Source of the DNA: Bacillota bacterium
Lineage (GTDB): Bacteria; Bacillota; UBA5301; JASBVW01
Direction: 5' to 3'
NCBI GenBank assembly: GCA_029961005.1
Contig: JASBVW010000095.1
Coordinates: 1-6,043 of the forward strand
DNA: 6,043 bases
A program made the translations under genes and the position numbers. Under the pieces are notes generated by a model. That model searched no databases. It saw nothing but the letters and a program-made list of their open reading frames with translations, and was not told the DNA's origin. Within the stretch, counting starts at the first letter, position 1. Each line of letters starts with the position of its first letter. This document shows, piece by piece, positions 1 through 4,823 of this stretch.

Positions 1-1
1 T

Positions 2-58
2 CGAGAAAGGCGTGCCACCTGCCTCTGGCTGGGCTCGCCTCTCATCGTGGAAGACTAA
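2..58 (+). CDS. 3' end of an upstream gene, possibly YwmB family (partial)
   Basis: Reading frame 2 is open from the window edge and ends at a TAA at 56-58. The last residues read WLGSPLIVED. From memory, YwmB (TATA-box-binding-like, DUF1779) proteins often end in a similar LGTPLI..EY-like tail, and ywmB sits directly upstream of murA in Bacillus subtilis. The stop lies 26 bases before the murA start, a normal operon spacing. Only 18 codons are visible, so the family call rests on gene position and a short tail resemblance. The murA frame is also open to the window edge without a stop, but it has no recognisable protein character there. Confidence 0.35.
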   Translation, partial: RERRATCLWLGSPLIVED

Positions 59-72
59 ACGCGCGAAGCTGC

Positions 73-79
73 GGAGGGG
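73..79 (+). promoter_or_regulatory. Ribosome binding site of murA
   Basis: GGAGGGG ends five bases before the GTG at 85. It supports that GTG as the start, although the frame stays open further upstream. The predicted N-terminus (MEYIAIEGGRRLSG) also aligns with the usual MurA beginning. Confidence 0.8.
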
Positions 80-84
80 TAAGG

Positions 85-1377
85 GTGGAATACATAGCCA
101 TTGAGGGAGGAAGGCGGCTGAGTGGGAAGGTCTGCGTGAACGTTTCCAAAAACGCTGCCCTTCCCATTTTAGCGGCCACACTCTTGACAGGAGAGGAGAG
201 TAAATTGGAAGGGATTCCTCCTCTCCTGGACGTCTTCACGATGTATGACGTCCTGCGGCAGTTGGGAGCGGAGGTCAGGGAGGAGGGGAAAGTGGTCCGC
301 ATTTGGCGCAGCGATCCCACCAGGTTTGAGGCCTCGCACGACCTGGTGCGCCGGATGAGGGCTTCTTTTTTGGTCATGGGCCCGCTCCTGGCCCGCCACG
401 GCCGGGCCCGCATCTCGCTGCCCGGCGGTTGCGCCATTGGCTCCCGCCCCATCGACTTGCACCTGAAGGGTTTAGTGGCCATGGGGGCCGTGATCTCCGT
501 GGAACACGGCTACGTGGAGGCCAAGGCTGCCCGGCTGCGGGGGGCGGAGATCCACCTGGACGTTCCCAGCGTGGGAGCGACAGAGAACCTGATGATGGCG
601 GCCACTTTGGCCGAGGGTACGACCTACATTTACAACGCGGCCCGTGAACCGGAGGTGGTGGACTTGGCCGGTTTCCTTAACGCCATGGGGGCCGTGGTGA
701 GGGGGGCCGGAACGGACGTGGTCCGCATCTCCGGTGTAGAGGAGTTAAAGGGGGCCTCCTACCGGATCATCCCGGACCGAATAGAGGCCGGGACCTACCT
801 TTTGGCCGGCGCCATCACGGGCGGAGAAGTGGTGGTGGAAAACGCCGTCTCCCACCATTTGGAGGCCTTTTTGGCCAAGCTGCGCGAGGCGGGGGTGGAG
901 GTGGAGGTCAGCGGGGACTCCATCCGCGCGGCGGCCTCAGGGCGGCCCCGGGCGGTGGATGTGACCACCCTGCCCTATCCGGGCTTTCCCACCGACCTGC
1001 AACCCCCCTTTATGGCCTTTCTGACCTTGAGCGAAGGGACCAGTCTGGTGACGGAGAATATCTTCGAGGATCGCTTCCGCCAGGTGGACGAGCTAAAGCG
1101 CATGGGCGCCAGGATTCGCCTGCAGGGGAAGGTGGCCATGGTGGAAGGGGTGGACCACCTGACCGGAGCGCCGGTGACGGCCACCGACCTGCGGGCGGGG
1201 GCCGCTTTGGTTTTGGCCGGGCTGGCGGCCCGGGGGACCACGGAGGTCAGGGCGGTGCACCACCTGGATCGGGGGTACGTGCGCCTGGAGGAGACCTTGG
1301 CCGGCCTGGGGGCGCAGATTGAGCGCCGGCGCGAGCCAGCCGACGCCAAGGTGCCACAGCTGGAGCCCGTACCCTGA
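85..1377 (+). CDS. murA: UDP-N-acetylglucosamine 1-carboxyvinyltransferase (MurA)
   Basis: MurA transfers the enolpyruvyl group of phosphoenolpyruvate to UDP-N-acetylglucosamine in the cytoplasm, the first committed step of peptidoglycan synthesis and the target of fosfomycin. The 430-residue product is slightly longer than the usual 417-420 because of a polar tail after about residue 413. Visible family landmarks are Lys22-Asn23 in SKNAALPI, the mobile loop GGCAIGSRPIDLHLKG with nucleophile Cys116 and Arg121, SVGATENLMMAA at 162-173, PGFPTDLQ at 299-306 with the presumed general base Asp304, and HLDRGYVRLEE with Arg396. Cys116 (not Asp) predicts fosfomycin sensitivity of the enzyme. The motif before Lys22 reads VNVSKN where most MurA proteins have SGAKN. 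The GTG start has a good ribosome binding site. The gene lies immediately upstream of spoIID, as murAA does in B. subtilis, so it is probably the main vegetative copy; a second MurA elsewhere cannot be excluded. Confidence 0.97.
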   Translation: MEYIAIEGGRRLSGKVCVNVSKNAALPILAATLLTGEESKLEGIPPLLDVFTMYDVLRQLGAEVREEGKVVRIWRSDPTRFEASHDLVRRMRASFLVMGPLLARHGRARISLPGGCAIGSRPIDLHLKGLVAMGAVISVEHGYVEAKAARLRGAEIHLDVPSVGATENLMMAATLAEGTTYIYNAAREPEVVDLAGFLNAMGAVVRGAGTDVVRISGVEELKGASYRIIPDRIEAGTYLLAGAITGGEVVVENAVSHHLEAFLAKLREAGVEVEVSGDSIRAAASGRPRAVDVTTLPYPGFPTDLQPPFMAFLTLSEGTSLVTENIFEDRFRQVDELKRMGARIRLQGKVAMVEGVDHLTGAPVTATDLRAGAALVLAGLAARGTTEVRAVHHLDRGYVRLEETLAGLGAQIERRREPADAKVPQLEPVP

Positions 1378-1442
1378 ACCCCACGGCAGGCCTCGGGACG
1401 GACGCTTCACCCCGGGCGAGCGGTTCTGGCCCCGCGGGCGCG

Positions 1443-1452
1443 GGCGTATGAT
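1443..1452 (+). promoter_or_regulatory. Weak candidate promoter -10 region for spoIID
   Basis: The GC-rich gap between murA and spoIID contains one AT-rich patch, GGCGTATGAT followed by ATA, ending 33 bases before the preferred spoIID start. TATGAT matches five of six bases of a sigma-A -10. The ten bases match five of the eight fixed positions of a sigma-E -10 (GnCATACAnT), the sigma factor that controls spoIID in B. subtilis. No convincing -35 is present for either factor, so this is only a position to test. Confidence 0.25.
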
Positions 1453-1470
1453 ATAGCGCGATTGCCGCTC

Positions 1471-1477
1471 GGGAGGG
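1471..1477 (+). promoter_or_regulatory. Ribosome binding site that sets the spoIID start
   Basis: GGGAGGG is followed by an eight-base spacer and GTG at 1486. The in-frame TTG at 1462 has no Shine-Dalgarno sequence in front of it. The GTG at 1486 is therefore the better start. Confidence 0.7.
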
Positions 1478-1485
1478 TACGAGGA

Positions 1486-2406
1486 GTGCGTCTGACCGTA
1501 GGCCGGGTGGTGGGGTTCTGCATAGGGGCGGTGCTCATCCTGCCCGCCCTCCTCGTCCTCTGGTCCAGGTTCCTGTGGCAGCCGCCGGCGGCCGGGCCTG
1601 AAGTCCGGGTCTGGGTGGAAGGGGAAGGGTTGCGTTCCTTCCCTCTGGAGGAATACCTCAAGGGTGTGGTGGCGGCGGAGATGCCCGCTGTCTTTCACCT
1701 GGAGGCGTTGAAGGCCCAGGCGGTGGCGGCCCGGACTTATACGGTGCGCCAGATGCGCTCTCTGGGCGGCCCGGGCAGTGCCCAGCATCCGGGGGCCGAC
1801 CTCTGCACTCACCCCGAACACGGGCAGGCCTGGGCCTCGGCGGCGGAGATGCGGCGCCGCTGGGGCTGGTGGCATTACCTGCATTACTGGCGTAAGATCT
1901 CCCAGGCGGTGGAAGCCACGCGCGGGGAAGTCTTAACCTATCAAGGCCGCTTGATCGATGCCGTCTACCATGCTGCCTGCGGCGGCCGGACGGAGGAGGC
2001 CAAGGAAGTCTGGGGCAATGACATCCCCTACTTGCGCTCCGTACCCTGTCCTTATGAAACCCCTTCCCCCCGCACCCGCGAGGAGGTAGCCTTCGACCGG
2101 GCGGAGCTCTATAGCCGGTTGGGCCTCCAGGGTGTGCAACCGGTCGGCAGCACCTCCGCCTCCCAGCCGGTGAAGCTCGTCCTGTTGCGGAAGACTGCCA
2201 GCGGCCGGGTCGGCTCTGTGGCCATAGACGGGCAGACCATAAGCGGAATCGAGCTGCGGCGCCGCTTGGGTCTGCGCTCCACCCTGATGACCTGGAGGCA
2301 GGAGGGGAATCGCCTGGCCCGGGCCGGTTTCACCTACCGTCAGATTCTCACCCACTATTATCAGGGTGTATCCATCTGGCGGATGGTGCCTTCCGGAGAG
2401 CCCTAG
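1486..2406 (+). CDS. spoIID: Stage II sporulation protein D (SpoIID), lytic transglycosylase
   Basis: SpoIID is a membrane-anchored lytic transglycosylase that cleaves glycan strands of the septal wall. With SpoIIM and SpoIIP it drives engulfment of the forespore from the mother-cell side. From GTG 1486 the product has 306 residues; TTG 1462 would add eight. A membrane segment spans about residues 5-28, followed by the extracytoplasmic SpoIID/LytB domain. The signature LEEYLKGVVAAEMP contains the catalytic glutamate, Glu65, followed by LEALKAQAVAARTY. Later landmarks are DLCTHPEHGQAW (about 105-116), RRRWGWW, YHAACGGRTEEAKEVWG (161-177) and a Cys at 188. His101 and Cys107 match two metal ligands reported for clostridial SpoIID structures, but the position of the next cysteine is Gly113. 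The B. subtilis orthologue is sigma-E dependent; here only a weak candidate promoter is visible. It lies 108 bases after murA and 47 before the spoIIQ-like gene. Confidence 0.96.
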   Translation: MRLTVGRVVGFCIGAVLILPALLVLWSRFLWQPPAAGPEVRVWVEGEGLRSFPLEEYLKGVVAAEMPAVFHLEALKAQAVAARTYTVRQMRSLGGPGSAQHPGADLCTHPEHGQAWASAAEMRRRWGWWHYLHYWRKISQAVEATRGEVLTYQGRLIDAVYHAACGGRTEEAKEVWGNDIPYLRSVPCPYETPSPRTREEVAFDRAELYSRLGLQGVQPVGSTSASQPVKLVLLRKTASGRVGSVAIDGQTISGIELRRRLGLRSTLMTWRQEGNRLARAGFTYRQILTHYYQGVSIWRMVPSGEP

Positions 2407-2415
2407 ACCCTGGGG

Positions 2416-2445
2416 GTATATGGCGAAAGCAGGCGGGAGATGCTA
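2416..2445 (+). promoter_or_regulatory. Candidate sigma-F/sigma-G-type promoter of the spoIIQ-like gene
   Basis: GTATA at 2416-2420 matches the forespore sigma -35 consensus GyATA. Fifteen bases later GGAGATGCTA (2436-2445) matches GGnnAnAHTR at six of seven specified positions; the mismatch is G for A at the seventh base. It starts nine bases after the spoIID stop codon. Known biology supports it: spoIIQ is transcribed in the forespore by sigma-F in B. subtilis. Transcription would begin near 2451, almost at the GTG at 2454, which makes the TTG at 2463 (preceded by GGGGTGAT) a serious alternative start. Confidence 0.45.
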
Positions 2446-2453
2446 GATCCGGG

Positions 2454-3185
2454 GTGATTTCCTTGGAGAAACAAAGGTTGCCTCGGATCTCTCTTTTATG
2501 GGGTCGTCTGCCTTTGGTGGTGCAACTGGGGCGCCTGTGGCTGGCGGCTCACTGGCCCGGGGTGGTAGCGGCAGGAGCGGTTCTCCTCCTCTTTGGCCTG
2601 GGCTTTGTCGCCGGACGGCTCTCGCAGTCCCCGCGCCCTTCCACTCCTCCGGCCGCGGTGGCTCCAGCGAGGCCGGGAAACCTGTCGACCCGTTCGGAAA
2701 GCCCGGAGGTTGCTCAAAAGCCCCCAGAGTCCGCGGGAAACCACTCCTCCGAGACTTCCGAAGCCGAAGAGGTCCCCGTGCCACCGGCCTACCTGGCCTG
2801 GCCGGCCCGGGGGCGAGTAGTGGCTGAGCCGGGTTGGCAGCGCCATCCCGTCTTGGGCGATTGGCGATACCACGGGGGTCTGGATTTGGCGGCTCCTCCC
2901 GGGGCAGCGGTCTACGCCGTCCTCCCCGGGCGGGTAGTGGCGGCAGGCCCCTTCCCGCCCCTGCCCGGAGAGCCAGCGGGCCTCCAAATAGAGCTGGACC
3001 ACGGCCGGGGTTGGCGTTCTCGCTACCTGATCTCCGGGCGGGCGGCGGTGGAGATCGGGGCTGCGGTGAAACAAGGAGAAGTGATAGGGTATATAGGCGG
3101 CCCTGTCGACCCTGGCCAGGCCGCTTTGCATTACACCCTGCTCTGGCGCGAACGAACGGTAGATCCCCGGCCCTGGCTGCGCTGA
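2454..3185 (+). CDS. spoIIQ: SpoIIQ-like membrane-anchored LytM/M23 protein with degenerate active site
   Basis: The 243-residue product has a short basic N-terminus, one membrane segment at about 33-53, a Pro/Ser/Glu-rich linker at about 58-110 and a LytM (peptidase M23) domain at about 114-243. In M23 enzymes zinc is held by His and Asp of HxxxD and by the second His of HxH. Here these are His140 and Asp144 (HGGLD) and His226 (ALHY). The two catalytic histidines are absent: Ala224 replaces the first His of HxH and Ile193 occupies the His of the YxH motif. The protein may thus bind metal without cleaving peptide, as expected for SpoIIQ, which acts as the forespore half of the SpoIIQ-SpoIIIAH channel. 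Position between spoIID and spoIIID matches B. subtilis spoIIQ. The start is uncertain: GTG 2454 has a poor ribosome site, while TTG 2463 follows GGGGTGAT. A general M23 protein is the alternative, but gene order favours SpoIIQ. Confidence 0.82.
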   Translation: MISLEKQRLPRISLLWGRLPLVVQLGRLWLAAHWPGVVAAGAVLLLFGLGFVAGRLSQSPRPSTPPAAVAPARPGNLSTRSESPEVAQKPPESAGNHSSETSEAEEVPVPPAYLAWPARGRVVAEPGWQRHPVLGDWRYHGGLDLAAPPGAAVYAVLPGRVVAAGPFPPLPGEPAGLQIELDHGRGWRSRYLISGRAAVEIGAAVKQGEVIGYIGGPVDPGQAALHYTLLWRERTVDPRPWLR

Positions 3186-3203
3186 GCGCTGAAATCCCAA
3201 AAC

Positions 3204-3232
3204 ATATCGTCCTTCCCTCCCGCATATAAAAT
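3204..3232 (+). promoter_or_regulatory. Candidate sigma-E-type promoter of spoIIID
   Basis: In the AT-rich gap after the spoIIQ-like gene, ATATC at 3204-3208 resembles the sigma-E -35 (ATATT). After a 14-base spacer, CATATAAAAT at 3223-3232 resembles the -10 (CATACAAT), matching six of its eight bases at 3223-3230. The spacer fits sigma-E promoters. Transcription would start near 3237, just ahead of the ribosome binding site of spoIIID. SpoIIID is a sigma-E regulon member in B. subtilis, which agrees with the assignment. Confidence 0.55.
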
Positions 3233-3244
3233 TACCAAAACGGT

Positions 3245-3252
3245 GGAGGGGG
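3245..3252 (+). promoter_or_regulatory. Ribosome binding site that sets the spoIIID start
   Basis: GGAGGGGG with an eight-base spacer precedes ATG 3261. The upstream in-frame GTG at 3243 would overlap this site and would add six residues not found in known SpoIIID proteins. Confidence 0.85.
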
Positions 3253-3260
3253 CCAGGGCC

Positions 3261-3515
3261 ATGAGGGACTACATTCGGAGGCGCGCGCTGGAGATAGGGA
3301 CTTACATCTTGGATACCAAGGCCACGGTCAGACAGGCGGCAGAGGTCTTCTCGGTCAGCAAGAGCACCGTGCATAAAGACGTGACTGAGCGCCTTCCCCG
3401 GGTAAACAAAGAACTGGCGCGGCGAGTGCGCAAGGTCTTGGAGAGCAACAAGGCAGAGCGCCACATCAGGGGCGGAGAAGCCACGCGGCGCAAGTATCGC
3501 CGGAAGGCTTCGTAA
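3261..3515 (+). CDS. spoIIID: Sporulation transcriptional regulator SpoIIID
   Basis: SpoIIID is a small mother-cell DNA-binding protein that activates or represses many sigma-E genes and helps the switch to sigma-K. The 84-residue product begins MRDYIRRRALEIGTYI, closely parallel to B. subtilis SpoIIID (MHDYIKERTIKIGKYI). Its helix-turn-helix lies at about 22-44 and includes SVSKSTVHKDVTERLP, the family's most conserved block. The C-terminal basic region RHIRGGEATRRKYRRK (67-82) matches the second DNA-contacting segment. It is slightly shorter than the 93-residue B. subtilis protein because the acidic tail is missing. The ATG start is chosen from the ribosome site and from homology. The gene has its own sigma-E-like promoter and ends at an intrinsic terminator, so it is probably a single-gene transcript separated from mbl. 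Confidence 0.97.
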   Translation: MRDYIRRRALEIGTYILDTKATVRQAAEVFSVSKSTVHKDVTERLPRVNKELARRVRKVLESNKAERHIRGGEATRRKYRRKAS

Positions 3516-3538
3516 AAAGGCAAAGACGGAGGTTTTCG

Positions 3539-3569
3539 AAAAAGGCGAGCAGACGCCTTTTTCTTTTTT
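3539..3569 (+). terminator. Rho-independent terminator after spoIIID
   Basis: A nine-base-pair stem, AAAAAGGCG (3539-3547) with CGCCTTTTT (3554-3562), closes the six-base loop AGCAGA and runs into CTTTTTT. The stem has four G-C pairs and a strong T tract. A second AAAAAGGC at 3514-3521 could compete for the same 3' arm. The terminator separates spoIIID from mbl. Confidence 0.88.
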
Positions 3570-3594
3570 GGTGGAAGAGAAAATATTTTATGAT
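3566..3594 (+). promoter_or_regulatory. Possible vegetative (sigma-A) promoter of mbl
   Basis: TATGAT at 3589-3594, directly after the palindrome AAAATATTTT, matches five of six bases of the -10 consensus. The best -35 at a 17-base spacing is TTTTGG (3566-3571), which is poor and overlaps the terminator T tract. A housekeeping promoter is expected for an actin gene, and this is the best candidate seen. Confidence 0.3.
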
Positions 3595-3598
3595 CCTG

Positions 3599-3627
3599 CC
3601 AGGAATTACATTATCCGTGCGGAATAT
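3599..3627 (+). promoter_or_regulatory. Candidate sigma-H-type promoter of mbl
   Basis: CCAGGAATT at 3599-3607 matches the sigma-H -35 consensus RnAGGAwWW except at the first base. After exactly 11 bases, GCGGAATAT at 3619-3627 matches the -10 consensus RnnGAATww at every position. The spacing is the expected 11-12. Sigma-H acts at entry into stationary phase and early sporulation. The predicted start near 3634 gives a leader of about 55 bases before mbl. Confidence 0.5.
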
Positions 3628-3628
3628 T

Positions 3629-3661
3629 TAACTAGGCCGCGGAGGGGCGATAACTAGCCGC
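3629..3661 (+). repeat. Direct repeat TAACTAG(G)CCGC in the mbl leader
   Basis: TAACTAGGCCGC (3629-3640) recurs as TAACTAGCCGC (3651-3661), with one base deleted. The copies begin 22 bases apart, about two helical turns, so a protein could read both from the same face of the DNA. They lie over the predicted sigma-H start site. Between them is GGAGGGG (3641-3647), a Shine-Dalgarno-like string with no usable start codon after it. The function is unknown. Confidence 0.5.
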
Positions 3662-3687
3662 TTTGAGGTAGGGAGGCCGAGCGATCC

Positions 3688-4710
3688 ATGTTCAAGTTGT
3701 CGGATGATATAGGGATTGATCTGGGGACGGCTAATGTTCTGGTCTACGTGCGCGGCAAGGGGATCGTGATCCGAGAGCCCTCTGTGGTGGCGGTGGAGAA
3801 GGAAAGCGGGAGAATCCTGGCCGTGGGGGAAGAGGCGCGCCAGATGATCGGCCGCACCCCCGAGCACATTATGGCTGTACGACCGCTCCAAGACGGAGTA
3901 ATCGCCAACTACGACGTGACCGAGACCATGCTGAAGTACTTCATCCGCAAGGCCACCGGCAGCCACACCCTCTTTAGACCGCGAGTGGTCGTCTGCATCC
4001 CTGCCGGCATCACCAGCGTGGAGAAGAGGGCCGTGCTCGAGGCGACCATGCAGGCGGGAGCCAAGAAGGTGATCTTGATCGAAGAGCCAGTGGCCGCGGC
4101 CCTGGGGGCGGGGATTGACATCTCCGAGGCCAGCGGCAACATGGTGGTGGACGTGGGCGGCGGGACCACTGACATTGCGGTCATTTCTTTGGGCGGCATC
4201 GTGGTCAGCGAATCCATCCGGGTCGGCGGGAACAAGTTCGACGACGCCATTGCCCGCCACATCAAAAAGGTGCACAACCTCATGATCGGAGAGCGGACGG
4301 CAGAGGAGATTAAGATTCAGGTAGGGACCGCCTACCCCGAAGGGACGCACAAAGAGATGCAGATCAAGGGGCGCGATCTGGTCACGGGGTTGCCGCGCAC
4401 CCTCACCTTCACTTCTGCCGAAGCCTTCCAGGCCCTCTCCGAGCCGATCATGCAGGTCATCGATGCAGTGAAGGGCGTCCTGGAACGGACCCCTCCCGAG
4501 CTGGCGGCCGACATCATCGATAAAGGCATCGTCCTGACCGGGGGAGGGGCCCTTCTGGACGGCTTTGACCGCCTCCTGAGCGAGGAGACGGGGACGCCGG
4601 TCAACCTGGCGGAAGACCCCATGTCCTGTGTGGCTTTAGGGACGGGCAAGGTCTTTGAAGAGATGAAGGCCCTGCGCAGCCACTTGATTGTCGCCACCAA
4701 GACCGGTTGA
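3688..4710 (+). CDS. mbl: Rod-shape-determining actin homologue (Mbl/MreB)
   Basis: Mbl and MreB are membrane-associated bacterial actins that organise the peptidoglycan elongation machinery along the lateral wall. The 340-residue product has a usual family length. It shows the phosphate-1 loop GIDLGTANVLV (9-19, Asp11), the IEEPVAAALGAG block (131-142) with the presumed hydrolytic glutamate near 133, the phosphate-2 loop VDVGGGTTDIAVIS (154-167) and the adenosine motif GIVLTGGGALLDG (280-292). GERTAEEIK and LERTPPELAADIID are family signatures. TTDIAVIS is the Mbl form where MreB usually has TTEVAVIS, and the position after spoIIID is that of B. subtilis mbl, so I choose Mbl; some residues elsewhere (SLGGIV, IRVGG) look more like MreB. 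The ATG has GGGAGG 11 bases upstream. Terminator and promoters upstream suggest its own transcription unit. Confidence 0.96.
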   Translation: MFKLSDDIGIDLGTANVLVYVRGKGIVIREPSVVAVEKESGRILAVGEEARQMIGRTPEHIMAVRPLQDGVIANYDVTETMLKYFIRKATGSHTLFRPRVVVCIPAGITSVEKRAVLEATMQAGAKKVILIEEPVAAALGAGIDISEASGNMVVDVGGGTTDIAVISLGGIVVSESIRVGGNKFDDAIARHIKKVHNLMIGERTAEEIKIQVGTAYPEGTHKEMQIKGRDLVTGLPRTLTFTSAEAFQALSEPIMQVIDAVKGVLERTPPELAADIIDKGIVLTGGGALLDGFDRLLSEETGTPVNLAEDPMSCVALGTGKVFEEMKALRSHLIVATKTG

Positions 4711-4763
4711 GGTCTGCGCAGCGGGGAGAGGGGTGGCCATAACCACATCACGGCGCAGGGAAT

Positions 4764-4793
4764 GCGGAGGGGAGCGAAGGGGCTCTCCTTTGC
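4764..4793 (+). other. Stem-loop between mbl and the adaptor gene
   Basis: Bases 4764-4775 can pair with 4782-4793 in twelve consecutive pairs, three of them G-U, around the loop GAAGGG. The G-U pairs form only in the + strand transcript. The following CCCTTTAT is a weak T tract, so termination after mbl may be partial. It could instead be a processing or leader element, because it ends 18 bases before the adaptor's ribosome site. A looser upstream inverted repeat, CTGCGC (4714-4719) with GCGCAG (4753-4758), encloses a GTGG/CCAC mini-stem. Confidence 0.4.
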
Positions 4794-4811
4794 CCTTTAT
4801 GGTACCCGTGT

Positions 4812-4817
4812 GAGGTG
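4812..4817 (+). promoter_or_regulatory. Ribosome binding site that sets the adaptor start
   Basis: GAGGTG with a six-base spacer precedes GTG 4824. The other in-frame GTG, at 4815, lies inside this site and has no Shine-Dalgarno sequence of its own. Confidence 0.65.
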
Positions 4818-4823
4818 GGAAGG

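Noticed and set aside
1431..1445. CCCGCGGGCGCGGG as a terminator hairpin after murA
   Set aside because: The arms leave a two-base loop and no T tract follows; it reads as plain GC-rich sequence.
1462..1485. TTG at 1462 as the spoIID start
   Set aside because: No Shine-Dalgarno sequence precedes it, while GTG 1486 has GGGAGGG at good spacing; the eight extra residues match nothing known.
1093..1884. Minus-strand open frame spanning the murA-spoIID gap
   Set aside because: It crosses two confident genes in the opposite sense and has no coding features or convincing ribosome site.
2420..2446. ATG at 2420 as the start of a small leader peptide
   Set aside because: The frame has only eight codons before TAG and no ribosome binding site.
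2496..3464. Long open frame on the minus strand across spoIIQ and spoIIID
   Set aside because: It lies opposite two well supported genes, has low-complexity Pro/Arg/Gly composition and no recognisable motif. Long antisense frames are expected in GC-rich DNA.
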